Part shown: piece after piece, positions 15,855 to 23,300 of the stretch
How positions within the stretch are numbered: the stretch's first letter is position 1
Layout of the letters: each line of letters opens with the position of its first letter
From: CALMRE01 sp964412895
GTDB taxonomy: Bacteria; UBP6; UBA1177; JAKLFG01
DNA length: 23,300 nt
Direction: 5' to 3'
Assembly: GCA_964412895.1 (NCBI GenBank)
Contig: CAYPQK010000043.1
Location: 1-23,300 of the forward strand
Notes under the pieces: generated by a model
Databases searched by the model: none
What the model saw: the letters and a program-made list of their open reading frames with translations, nothing else
What the model was told of the DNA's origin: nothing
Position numbers and translations under genes: made by a program

Positions 15855-17237
15855 ATGGACACCGGTTTTATCGACCACGGCAGGATCTACGACTACCTCA
15901 AGAACACCACGCCGCCCGACGCGAAAGAACTGGACGAGATACTGCTCCACGCCCGGGAACTCAAGGGGATCAGCCACGCCGAGGCGGAGCGTCTGCTGAT
16001 GGTCGAGGACGACGCCCACCTTGAAAAGATCGCCGACACCGCGCGCATCATCAAGGAAGAGATATACGGCAAGCGGCTCGTCCTTTTCGCGCCGCTCTAT
16101 GTGTCGAACATGTGCAACAACGACTGCCTCTACTGCGCCTTCAAGAAGTCGAACAAGATGATACCGCGCCGAACGCTGACCCTCGACGAGGTGCGCCGCG
16201 AGGTGCAGCTGCTGGTCCAGCAGGGACACAAACGGATACTGCTCGTGTCGGGCGAAGGGCTCGGGATGCAGGCGCTCGACTATACCGTCAAGGCGATGGA
16301 GACCATCTACAGCGTCAAGATGGGGAAAGGTGAGATCCGCCGCATCAATGTCAACATCGCGGCGCTACCGGTCGAATCGTACCGGACGCTCAAGGCGGCG
16401 CGCATCGGCACCTACCAGCTCTTTCAGGAGACCTACCACGGCGATACCTATAAAACGATGCACCCGTCGGGACCCAAAAGCGACTACCTCTACCACCTCA
16501 CCGCGATGGACCGCGCGATGGAGGCGGGGATAGACGATGTCGGCGTCGGCGTGCTGTTCGGGCTTGCCGACTACCGCTTCGAGATCATGGCGATGCTCCA
16601 GCATATCCGCCACCTCGAAGAACGGTTCGGCACCGGCGTCCACACGATCTCCATTCCGCGACTCGAACCGGCGACCGGTTCCGATGTGTCGGTCCATCCG
16701 CCGCACCCGGTCGACGACCGCGAATTCCGCAAGATCATCTCCATCCTCCGCATCACCGTCCCCTACACCGGGATGATCCTCTCCACCCGCGAGGACGCCA
16801 AGATGCGCCACGAGGCGCTGTCGCTCGGCATCTCGCAGATATCGGCCGGTTCGCGCACCAACCCCGGCGGCTACTCCGAGACCGATTCGGCGGAGCAGTT
16901 CTCGCTGGGCGATCACCGCAGTCTCGAAGAGGTCATCCGCGACATCGCGACGATGGGCTTCATCCCGTCGTTCTGCACCGGCTGTTACCGGCTGGGGCGC
17001 ACCGGGAAAGATTTCATGGACCTCGCCAAGCCGGGGCTCATCAAGCACTACTGCCTCCCCAACGCCATCACGAGTTTCAAGGAATATCTGGTCAACTACG
17101 CCACGCCCGAGACGCAAAAGGTCGGCGACGCCCTCATCGAGAAGATGCTCAAGGAGGTCCCGGAGGCGGCACTGCGCGCGAAGACCGAGGCGTCGCTCAA
17201 GAAGATAGCGGCCGGCGCGGTCGATGTGTATGTGTGA
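15855..17237 (+). CDS. hydG: [FeFe]-hydrogenase maturation tyrosine lyase HydG
   Basis: 460 residues. HydG is a radical SAM enzyme that splits tyrosine into p-cresol and the fragment giving CO and cyanide, built into an iron synthon on its second cluster. The radical SAM motif C87-x3-C91-x2-C94 (MCNNDCLYCAF) is intact. The C-terminal auxiliary-cluster motif is also intact: C374-x2-C377-x22-C400 (FCTGCYRLGRT to HYCLPN), which distinguishes HydG from ThiH. The start at 15855 (MDTGFID) follows GGAGG by 5 nt; the 22-codon extension upstream covers the promoter and is rejected. With hydE and hydF the maturation set is complete; the hydrogenase gene must lie elsewhere. Confidence 0.97.
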   Translation: MDTGFIDHGRIYDYLKNTTPPDAKELDEILLHARELKGISHAEAERLLMVEDDAHLEKIADTARIIKEEIYGKRLVLFAPLYVSNMCNNDCLYCAFKKSNKMIPRRTLTLDEVRREVQLLVQQGHKRILLVSGEGLGMQALDYTVKAMETIYSVKMGKGEIRRINVNIAALPVESYRTLKAARIGTYQLFQETYHGDTYKTMHPSGPKSDYLYHLTAMDRAMEAGIDDVGVGVLFGLADYRFEIMAMLQHIRHLEERFGTGVHTISIPRLEPATGSDVSVHPPHPVDDREFRKIISILRITVPYTGMILSTREDAKMRHEALSLGISQISAGSRTNPGGYSETDSAEQFSLGDHRSLEEVIRDIATMGFIPSFCTGCYRLGRTGKDFMDLAKPGLIKHYCLPNAITSFKEYLVNYATPETQKVGDALIEKMLKEVPEAALRAKTEASLKKIAAGAVDVYV

Positions 17238-17264
17238 TTTGGTGTGTCAATCTAGCTAGTTCTT

Positions 17265-17831
17265 TTAGGGTCGGACTTCGAACTCTTCGACTTTTGTACC
17301 GATTTCGTCCACCACGAACTTCATGGCATCCATGGTGCCCAGAACGAATTCCTTTTTCTGAAGCACATCTCTACTGTACTGCTCATTGTCGCTCTTGAAA
17401 TAACGCGTCGCGATCATCTTGATGACATATTTGTGGTTTCCTTGCCGACACCCTTGATCCTTGCGGACGGTCACTCGATATTCCTGTTTTTCGCTTGGCT
17501 CGATTCTCACATTACGATATACCTCGTCTTTGTTAGGGCCGTACAGAGTTTCATCGTCGCCATAAAAGTATGAAATGAGCACAACACCGTTCTGTTCATC
17601 ATTACATTTGATTATTTCTTTGCCGTCCCGCCAGGACAAGAGTTCAGTGGTTACAATGATGCTGTACTTGTATGTGTTCTTCAAGGCAAAGGACACTATA
17701 TCGTTTTCTCCACTCCGAGACACATTGAAATCTTTCAGCGTCAGATATTCTCCAACATTCTTTGTCTTTCCGAGACTCGAACAGGCCAAAAGAAAGAGTA
17801 TTGTCCAAGTGGCAATGGCTAATGGTCGCAT
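17265..17831 (-). CDS. Putative lipoprotein, function unknown
   Basis: 188 residues from the ATG at 17831. A signal peptide (MRPLAIATWTILFLLAC) ends in a lipobox with Cys17. The rest is a single beta-rich domain, with charged turns such as SWRDGKEIIKC and VRIEPSEKQEYRVTVRK, and two or three further Cys. Start choice is open: an in-frame GTG at 17846 overlaps the upstream stop (GTGA) and an ATG lies at 17840, but the GAGG ribosome site best fits 17831. It is the last gene of a three-gene minus-strand set. Base composition is clearly more AT-rich than hydG next to it. I do not recognise the family. Confidence 0.75.
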   Translation of the reverse strand: MRPLAIATWTILFLLACSSLGKTKNVGEYLTLKDFNVSRSGENDIVSFALKNTYKYSIIVTTELLSWRDGKEIIKCNDEQNGVVLISYFYGDDETLYGPNKDEVYRNVRIEPSEKQEYRVTVRKDQGCRQGNHKYVIKMIATRYFKSDNEQYSRDVLQKKEFVLGTMDAMKFVVDEIGTKVEEFEVRP

Positions 17832-17842
17832 AATCCTCATCC

Positions 17843-18058
17843 TCACCTATTTCGTGTTCCCCCGTCGACCACCCTCCCCTTCTTCTCCAACTTGCGGTAC
17901 TGGCCTTTAGTGAGGAAGACGCGGTGATGCGCCGGGTCGGGCAGTTCCTGTGATAACCGCTCCCGCTGACCGAGATCCCACCCGATGATCACCCCCTTTC
18001 TCAAGTCCAGATCGATATAATACCGCGTGTTCGCATCCTCGATCTTCTTCGTTACCAT
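17843..18058 (-). CDS. Small conserved-looking protein of 71 residues
   Basis: The start at 18058 (MVTKKIED) follows GGAGG by 5 nt. The protein is compact and charged: RYYIDLDLRKGVIIGWDLGQ, then RERLSQELPDPAHHRVFLTK and GQYRKLEKK. No signal peptide or membrane segment is present, so it is probably cytoplasmic. A His-His pair and a Tyr/Trp-rich front half are the only notable points. It lies 49 bases past the DUF1566-like lipoprotein gene and runs into the next one. I cannot name its family. Confidence 0.7.
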   Translation of the reverse strand: MVTKKIEDANTRYYIDLDLRKGVIIGWDLGQRERLSQELPDPAHHRVFLTKGQYRKLEKKGRVVDGGTRNR

Positions 18059-18107
18059 CGCAACCTCCAAATTTCATGATGTGCCAGCAGGCAGAATTCA
18101 ATCGCGG

Positions 18108-18611
18108 TCATCTCACACAGCGCGCATGGGTGTAGAGGTTCTTATTGCCGCCGTAGAGATCGCCGTAGTCGAAAATGACATACCATGCGCCGCTGGTGTA
18201 GTTAGCAAGGGACGAGGACGACCATAAAATGACGCCTTTGCCATCTCCCAATGCGGAGTATGACTCGGCAGAGTAGTCACAAAGGCAATCTTCGTCTTTC
18301 CGACAATCCGAACTCAAGCAATCAGGATCGGACACCTGACATGCCCCGCCGTAGGTACTACCGGGGCAGTTTATGATGATCTTCCGTAGTTCAGTGATGT
18401 TCGGCAGTCGGGCCTCTATTGATTCGCAGTAGTCCATGGCCGCCTGCCATTTCATCTCGTTTTCTGACAGCGGCGACCATTCAAGACCGGCGTAGATAGC
18501 CCAGCCATCTTCAGTGTATTTGATTTCTTCAGGTGTTGTGTGTTTTTCTTCCTCCCCTCCGCACGCCACCAGCGCGAACAGCGCCGCAAGGATCATAAGA
18601 TATTTGGTCAT
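18108..18611 (-). CDS. DUF1566-like (Lcl C-terminal) lipoprotein
   Basis: 167 residues. A signal peptide (MTKYLMILAALFALVAC) has Cys17 as the lipidated residue, followed by GGEEEKHTT, a charged tether. The domain shows the DUF1566/Lcl-type signature: GLEWSPLS, WQAAMDYCESIEARLPNITE, a Trp-Ser-Ser segment (ILWSSSSLA), AWYVIFDYGDLYGG and the terminal HARCVR. A Cys-rich loop (DPDCLSSDCRKDEDCLCD) suggests disulfides. In Legionella, Lcl has an adhesin role; bacterial members here are simply predicted surface lipoproteins. It diverges from the wHTH/nucleotidyltransferase pair and has its own near-consensus promoter. Confidence 0.85.
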   Translation of the reverse strand: MTKYLMILAALFALVACGGEEEKHTTPEEIKYTEDGWAIYAGLEWSPLSENEMKWQAAMDYCESIEARLPNITELRKIIINCPGSTYGGACQVSDPDCLSSDCRKDEDCLCDYSAESYSALGDGKGVILWSSSSLANYTSGAWYVIFDYGDLYGGNKNLYTHARCVR

Positions 18612-18639
18612 GGGGTTCCTCTCAAGGTTGAACGGGGCG

Positions 18640-18667
18640 ATTATATCAAACTGAAAAAAGAAGTAAA
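18640..18667 (-). promoter_or_regulatory. Promoter of the lipoprotein set
   Basis: Minus strand: TTTACT (18662-18667), a 16-nt spacer, and a perfect TATAAT (18640-18645), about 28 nt before the start at 18611. Confidence 0.65.
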
Positions 18668-18700
18668 GGAGGCGGTGATAAGCCGTTCCAAAACTTTCTC

Positions 18701-18729
18701 TTGACTTATTTCTTAACGACCGCTATTGT
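18701..18729 (+). promoter_or_regulatory. Sigma70-type promoter of the wHTH-nucleotidyltransferase pair
   Basis: TTGACT (18701-18706), a 17-nt spacer, and TATTGT (18724-18729). Transcription should begin near 18736, leaving a leader of about 24 nt with GGAGG before the ATG. Confidence 0.7.
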
Positions 18730-18745
18730 AGGTCATGTGAACTAC
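18728..18745. promoter_or_regulatory. Candidate operator palindrome
   Basis: GTAG-g-TCA-tg-TGA-a-CTAC: 7 of 8 arm positions pair around a 2-base centre. It overlaps the -10 box and the predicted transcription start, where a bound repressor would block RNA polymerase. AGGTCAT also recurs at 18730-18736 and 18751-18757, exactly 21 bp apart, the second copy inside the ribosome site. Confidence 0.5.
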
Positions 18746-18759
18746 TTCGGAGGTCATCA

Positions 18760-19086
18760 ATGTTGGATCCTCTCTTCGGCAGTGTAACGGCGGAACGGGT
18801 GCTGTTGTACCTCTCCCGCTTCGATGAAGGCTACGCGCGGGGCATCGCCCAGCATTTCGGGACGGCGCTCGCTCCGGTGCAGAAGCAGTTGGCGAAGTTC
18901 GAGACGGCCGGGATACTCGTCAGCGCCGAAAAAGGGCGGACGCTCATGTACCTCTGGAACCCGCGCTATCCGTTCCTCGGCGAACTGAGGGCGCTCCTCT
19001 CCAAGGCATACGACTACTTGACGCCGGAGGAGAAGGAACGCTACACCGTCAGGACGCGGCCGCGCCGCAGGGGGAAACCGGCATGA
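18760..19086 (+). CDS. Winged helix-turn-helix regulator (ArsR-like fold)
   Basis: 108 residues. The helix-turn-helix reads RVLLYLSRFDEGYARGIAQ then HFGTALAPVQKQLAKFETAG, followed by a wing (ILVSAEKGRTLMYLWNPRYP) and a basic tail (RTRPRRRGKPA). This is the layout of small winged-helix repressors that regulate a linked enzyme gene. GGAGG precedes the ATG. The stop overlaps the next start by four bases (ATGA), so the two products are translationally coupled. By analogy with AbiEi or other wHTH antitoxins it could be an autoregulatory antitoxin; the palindrome just upstream supports autoregulation but does not prove a toxin-antitoxin role. Confidence 0.8.
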   Translation: MLDPLFGSVTAERVLLYLSRFDEGYARGIAQHFGTALAPVQKQLAKFETAGILVSAEKGRTLMYLWNPRYPFLGELRALLSKAYDYLTPEEKERYTVRTRPRRRGKPA

Positions 19087-19613
19087 AAAAAATAACGGCG
19101 AAAACGACCATCAAGGATCTGGCGCTCATCGTTTGCGGGGCGCTGAAAAAGAACGGGATCGACGCGGTGCTGACCGGCGGCGCGGTGGTGTCCATCTATA
19201 CCGAGAATCGCTACCGCTCCAACGATCTCGATTTCATCTCGTCGGCATCGATGAAGGATATCGAAACGGCGCTCGCCGCCATCGGATTCGCAAAGAACAA
19301 AGGACGCTACTTCACCCACCCCGACACCGAACTCTTCGTCGAGTTCCCCTCTCCGCCGCTCTCGGTGGGCGACCGACCGGTCAGGGAATTCAACGAGATA
19401 ACGACGCGAAGCGGCTATCTGAAACTGCTGACGCCGACCTACTGCGTGATGGACCGGCTGGCGGCCTTCTATTTCTGGAACGACCGGCAATCGCTGGAAC
19501 AAGCGCTGATGGTGGCGCGGGCACATCCGGTCGATATGAAGGAGATAGAACGCTGGTCGAAGGCCGAAGGTATGATGGCGAAGTTCAACGAATTCCGCAA
19601 AATGACGGCCTGA
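19083..19613 (+). CDS. Nucleotidyltransferase-like protein (DUF6036/AbiEii-like)
   Basis: 176 residues. The nucleotidyltransferase core is visible as LTGGAVVSIYTENRYRSNDL with the acidic pair D48-x-D50, then a possible third acid in LFVEFPSP, and a helical C-terminal half (MDRLAAFYFWNDRQSLEQAL). The GG plus S-x-D-L-D pattern fits the family containing AbiEii-like and DUF6036 proteins, some of which are toxins that modify tRNA ends. No N-terminal signal or membrane helix is present. It is coupled to the wHTH gene by an ATGA overlap. Substrate and toxicity are unknown; it may equally be a housekeeping or inactive relative. Confidence 0.75.
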   Translation: MKKITAKTTIKDLALIVCGALKKNGIDAVLTGGAVVSIYTENRYRSNDLDFISSASMKDIETALAAIGFAKNKGRYFTHPDTELFVEFPSPPLSVGDRPVREFNEITTRSGYLKLLTPTYCVMDRLAAFYFWNDRQSLEQALMVARAHPVDMKEIERWSKAEGMMAKFNEFRKMTA

Positions 19614-19622
19614 CCGCCGTCA
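19599..19622 (-). terminator. Compact terminator across two convergent stop codons
   Basis: A 7-bp perfect stem (TGACGGC at 19603-19609 with GCCGTCA at 19616-19622) has a 6-nt loop and is followed on the minus strand by TTTT. It would end the methyltransferase transcript and lies over the stop codons of both genes. Confidence 0.5.
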
Positions 19623-20165
19623 GCCGTTGCGCAACAGGACCCCTCTGCTGAGACACAGCTTCGGGCCGTCGTGGACCGTGAAGCCGACCTCCCGCGCCAC
19701 ATCCAGCATCGCGGCGAACGCCTTTCCGCTCACATGGAACGGCGGCTCTATCACCAAGAGTGCGCCCCCCGGCTTGAGAAGACCGTGTATCTCCGCGAGG
19801 AACGCCTTTTTGTCCGGCACCTCGTGCACCATGTAAAAAGCGAGGGCGAAGTCGACCTTTTCGGGAAGGCCGATGCGGGTCTCGGCGCATTTATGGAGGA
19901 CGATCCTTTGTTCCAGTTCGGTCCCGGCGACCTTGCGCCGAACGATGTCGAGCATCTCATCCTGCAGATCGGCGGCGAAGAGCTTTCCCGCCGCGCCGAC
20001 CAGCACCGCCATGTCGAGCGTGAAAAAGCCGGGGCCGCAGCCGATATCGAGCGCCGTCATCCCCTCTTTCAGATAGGGAAAAAGTATCTTGCGCGGGTTC
20101 TGCACCAGCCGCCGCAGGCGGTTGTCGAGACCGCCGGCGAGCCATACAGGACATATATGCTTCAT
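19620..20165 (-). CDS. Class I SAM-dependent methyltransferase
   Basis: 181 residues. The start at 20165 (MKHICPVW) follows GGAGG; the longer frame is unsupported. SAM-binding motif I is TALDIGCGPGFFTL (residues ~37-50), with the acidic loop FAADLQDEML as motif II, FALAFYMVHEVPD as the motif IV region and LLKPGGALLVIEP as post-motif. The N-terminus (CPVWLAGGLDNRLRRLVQNP) is that of a common small-molecule methyltransferase subgroup of unknown substrate. It lies 48 bases after the small beta-barrel gene in the same direction and may share its transcript. It converges on the nucleotidyltransferase gene. Confidence 0.88.
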   Translation of the reverse strand: MKHICPVWLAGGLDNRLRRLVQNPRKILFPYLKEGMTALDIGCGPGFFTLDMAVLVGAAGKLFAADLQDEMLDIVRRKVAGTELEQRIVLHKCAETRIGLPEKVDFALAFYMVHEVPDKKAFLAEIHGLLKPGGALLVIEPPFHVSGKAFAAMLDVAREVGFTVHDGPKLCLSRGVLLRNG

Positions 20166-20213
20166 GATACCTCCATCAAGCGACACCCCTATCGGTACCT
20201 AACGGCGGCGTTC

Positions 20214-20855
20214 CTAGAACTGGTAGGCGACGCCGAGAAGAAAACTCGCCGCGAAGTTGTAGACGCCGTTGTCGTTGGGGCCGTCTATGATATCGAGAAA
20301 ACCGAAGGCGAACCGGATGTCGCCCGTCACATAGAAGGAGTCGGCGACCTCGAACAACACCTCACCGCCGAACACCACCCCGAGATCGATGGCGTTGAAA
20401 TCGCCGGTGTTGCTTTCGCTCTGCTCCTGATTGCCGCTGGTCGCCACCCCATCGGCCGCGAGCAATAGCGACAGGGCGAGCCCCGCGTAGGGCTCGATGC
20501 TGACCGGCTCGATCTCGAACACCCCTTTGACGACGAAGGGCAGCGTAAGATAATGCAGATACTGACGGACATGATAATCGCCGACCAACGGGACATTCTG
20601 ATCGAACGAGAACCCCTTCATCTCATAGAGGAGCTCCGCCTGCAGGGCGAGATTCTCCATCAGGATTATCTTGAACACGGCGCCCACCGCCATGCCGGGG
20701 GCCGCATCGAGATCGTCGGTATCCTCGCCAAGCACCAAAGCAGCGCTCGGGCCGATCTTACCGCCGATGAAGATCCCGCTGCCGTCGCCTTCTTCGGCGA
20801 ACGCCGGAACACTGACCGCCATGATCAAGCCGATGACCATTAGAACACGCAACAT
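20214..20855 (-). CDS. Small outer-membrane beta-barrel protein
   Basis: 213 residues. The start at 20855 (MLRVLMVIG) follows GGGAGG; the 56-codon extension upstream covers the promoter and is rejected. The signal peptide ends at VPAFA before EEGDG. The mature part begins GIFIGGKIGPSAAL and has about eight amphipathic strands (LALQAELLYEMKGFSF, YLTLPFVVKGVFE, SIEPYAGLALSLLLA, FYVTGDIRFAFGF), ending SFLLGVAYQF with the C-terminal Phe assembly signal. It fits the porin-family / OMP_b-brl_2 type eight-strand barrel. Function is unknown. Confidence 0.85.
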   Translation of the reverse strand: MLRVLMVIGLIMAVSVPAFAEEGDGSGIFIGGKIGPSAALVLGEDTDDLDAAPGMAVGAVFKIILMENLALQAELLYEMKGFSFDQNVPLVGDYHVRQYLHYLTLPFVVKGVFEIEPVSIEPYAGLALSLLLAADGVATSGNQEQSESNTGDFNAIDLGVVFGGEVLFEVADSFYVTGDIRFAFGFLDIIDGPNDNGVYNFAASFLLGVAYQF

Positions 20856-20921
20856 GATAACCTCCCTATCAGATCGAAACATAGTACCCCTTCTCGAAAA
20901 CATCCGCCGGTGATCATGCGC

Positions 20922-20950
20922 ATAATAGTGCAACCGTCGCCGAATATCAA
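20922..20950 (-). promoter_or_regulatory. Promoter of the small beta-barrel gene
   Basis: Minus strand: TTGATA (20945-20950), a 17-nt spacer, and TATTAT (20922-20927). The leader would be about 60 nt. Confidence 0.65.
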
Positions 20951-20975
20951 GTAAGTGCGGGACCGGCGATTTCTC

Positions 20976-21004
20976 TTGCCAGCGGCGGCCGTTCACGCTA
21001 GAAT
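20976..21004 (+). promoter_or_regulatory. Promoter of the Eis-like/MDR pair
   Basis: TTGCCA (20976-20981), a 17-nt spacer, and TAGAAT (20999-21004), about 30 nt before the ATG at 21035. Divergent from, and not overlapping, the beta-barrel promoter. Confidence 0.65.
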
Positions 21005-21034
21005 GGCCCACCCATCTGCCCACGGAGGTTCACG

Positions 21035-22267
21035 ATGAAGTCGGCTATCCGGTTGCTGTTCAAGAAAGATGCGGCGGCGTGGAACGAGATACTCGCGCAC
21101 GCCTACCCCGCCTTCTCCTCTCCCGACGCCTTCAAAAATATGGAAGAGAGCATCGAGAAACGGAAGGTGGGCAGTTTCTACGGCGCGTGGCGCGGCAGCG
21201 AACTCGCCGGCGGGATGCGGATATACCCGCTGTCGATGAATGTGCGCCATAAACGGATCACGGCAAGCGGACTGGGCTTTGTCGCGGTCGATATGCGCCA
21301 CCGGAAACAACGAGTGGCGAAGGATCTGGTCGAGTTCTTCCTGCGCGATGCCCGCGGATCGGGCAGGAACATCGCGGCGCTCTATCCGTTCCGGGTCGAT
21401 TTCTACAAGAACATGGGGTTCGGCTACGGCACGCGGCTCTACCGGTTCAGCCCCCGCCCCAACGCCTTCCGGCCGTTCGACGGCGCGGCCGGGGTGGAAT
21501 TCGGCGACGCCGAGCGCGATTTTCCCGCGCTACGCGACTGCTATAACCGCTTCATCGGCGCCACCAACGGCATGTGCGAGATGATCGAAGGGACGCCGGA
21601 GCGGTTGGCGAAAAGGTTCCGTTTCGCGGTCTACCGCAACGGAAAGAAGATAGAAGGCTTCCTGTTTTACGGGTTCGTCCCGGTCGGCGACAAACTGGTC
21701 TACCGCAACGACATGGAGGTGTTCTACTTCATCCATGAGACCCCGGCCGCGTTCAAGGCGCTCTCCGCCTTCCTTGCCGCGCAGGCCGACCAGATCGAAC
21801 GCATCCATCTGCAAAGCCATACCCCCGACATCGCCCTCGCCCTTTCCGATCCGACCAACGGCCATGCGGAGACCTTCCATTCGGAACAGCTCGAATCGGC
21901 CGTCGCGGCATCGGCGATGATGTACCGGATCGTCGACTTCGAACGGCTCATCGCCGGGTCGGATGGCATGCGGTTCGGGACTGGTGAACTATCGGTCCGT
22001 TTCCGGGTGCGCGACACATTCCTGCCCCACAACGACGGCGAATGGACCGTCGCGTTCTCGGACGGGAAGGCGCAGATCGTCAAGCGCAAACGGGCCGATG
22101 CCGAAATAGCGCTCGATGTGGCGGAACTCGCGTCGCTCTTCACCGGCGCCGCGACGCTGGAAGATCTCTACCGGATGGGACTCGCCGAGGTATCGGACCC
22201 GAAACGGATCCCCGCGATCGGCGCCGTAATCGGGACCGAACGGCCCGTCTGTCTGACGACCTTCTAA
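21035..22267 (+). CDS. Eis-like GNAT acetyltransferase
   Basis: 410 residues, the size and order of Eis-family proteins: an N-terminal GNAT domain with the acetyl-CoA stretch VAVDMRHRKQRVAKDLVEFF (~84-102), a second GNAT-like domain, and a C-terminal SCP2-like domain (~310-410, LPHNDGEWTVAFSDGKAQIV). Family knowledge: in mycobacterial Eis a Tyr acts as acid and the C-terminal carboxylate of the last Phe as base. Here the protein ends CLTTF and has Tyr124 in FYKNMGFGY at the equivalent position, so the active site appears complete. Eis enzymes acetylate amines on aminoglycosides, peptides or proteins; the substrate here is unknown. GGAGG lies 6 nt before the ATG. The MDR gene follows after 12 bases. 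Confidence 0.85.
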   Translation: MKSAIRLLFKKDAAAWNEILAHAYPAFSSPDAFKNMEESIEKRKVGSFYGAWRGSELAGGMRIYPLSMNVRHKRITASGLGFVAVDMRHRKQRVAKDLVEFFLRDARGSGRNIAALYPFRVDFYKNMGFGYGTRLYRFSPRPNAFRPFDGAAGVEFGDAERDFPALRDCYNRFIGATNGMCEMIEGTPERLAKRFRFAVYRNGKKIEGFLFYGFVPVGDKLVYRNDMEVFYFIHETPAAFKALSAFLAAQADQIERIHLQSHTPDIALALSDPTNGHAETFHSEQLESAVAASAMMYRIVDFERLIAGSDGMRFGTGELSVRFRVRDTFLPHNDGEWTVAFSDGKAQIVKRKRADAEIALDVAELASLFTGAATLEDLYRMGLAEVSDPKRIPAIGAVIGTERPVCLTTF

Positions 22268-22279
22268 GGGAGTGACCGC

Positions 22280-23281
<1,002 letters not shown>

Positions 23282-23300
23282 ATAAATCCTGTCAAACCTC

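Overview
This window comes from a GC-rich, diderm (outer-membrane) bacterium with an anaerobic or fermentative side to its metabolism. The evidence is two predicted outer-membrane beta-barrels ending in Phe, three or more lipoboxed lipoproteins, a complete set of [FeFe]-hydrogenase maturases, and a formate-dehydrogenase maturation gene next to an oxalate/formate-type transporter. Gene content resembles former deltaproteobacterial lineages, but nothing here fixes the taxonomy. All genes are protein-coding. I saw no rRNA, tRNA or CRISPR array, and no gap above 300 bases lacks a gene.

Left part (1-8.9 kb). The window opens with the 3' end of a plus-strand secreted beta-domain protein. A long minus-strand series follows: a membrane protein with Cys-rich Sel1/Hcp-like repeats, a 1634-residue alpha-2-macroglobulin lipoprotein with a CFEQ thioester, a RhuM-family gene, a PilZ-like gene and a ferritin-like gene. 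Two points stand out. The macroglobulin carries a GspG-pseudopilin-like module exactly where animal macroglobulins have their bait region. The rhuM gene looks like a one-gene insertion: it sits between two perfect 28-bp direct repeats, one of which is the last eight codons plus stop of the PilZ-like gene.

Middle part (8.9-17.2 kb). A probable minus-strand operon encodes an OFA-type MFS transporter, a MobA-FdhD fusion and a DcaP-like porin, closed by a strong intrinsic terminator. It may connect carboxylate or formate uptake across both membranes with molybdenum formate-dehydrogenase maturation. Next come hydE-hydF (minus, one-base overlap) and, divergently, hydG. These assemble the hydrogenase H-cluster; the hydrogenase itself is not in the window. 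Formate and H2 metabolism are therefore encoded side by side.

Right part (17.2-23.3 kb). A visibly more AT-rich block of three small minus-strand genes (two lipoproteins, one with a DUF1566-like domain, and a 71-residue protein) diverges from a compact winged-helix plus nucleotidyltransferase-like gene pair. That pair has a sigma70-type promoter with a palindrome over the start site and looks like a toxin-antitoxin-type module. The window ends with a class I methyltransferase, a small outer-membrane beta-barrel, and a plus-strand Eis-like acetyltransferase plus zinc-free MDR oxidoreductase pair.

Starts were chosen by Shine-Dalgarno spacing, so several genes begin downstream of the longest possible start. 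Promoters were matched by eye to the -35/-10 consensus and are predictions. GC statements are visual impressions, not computed values.
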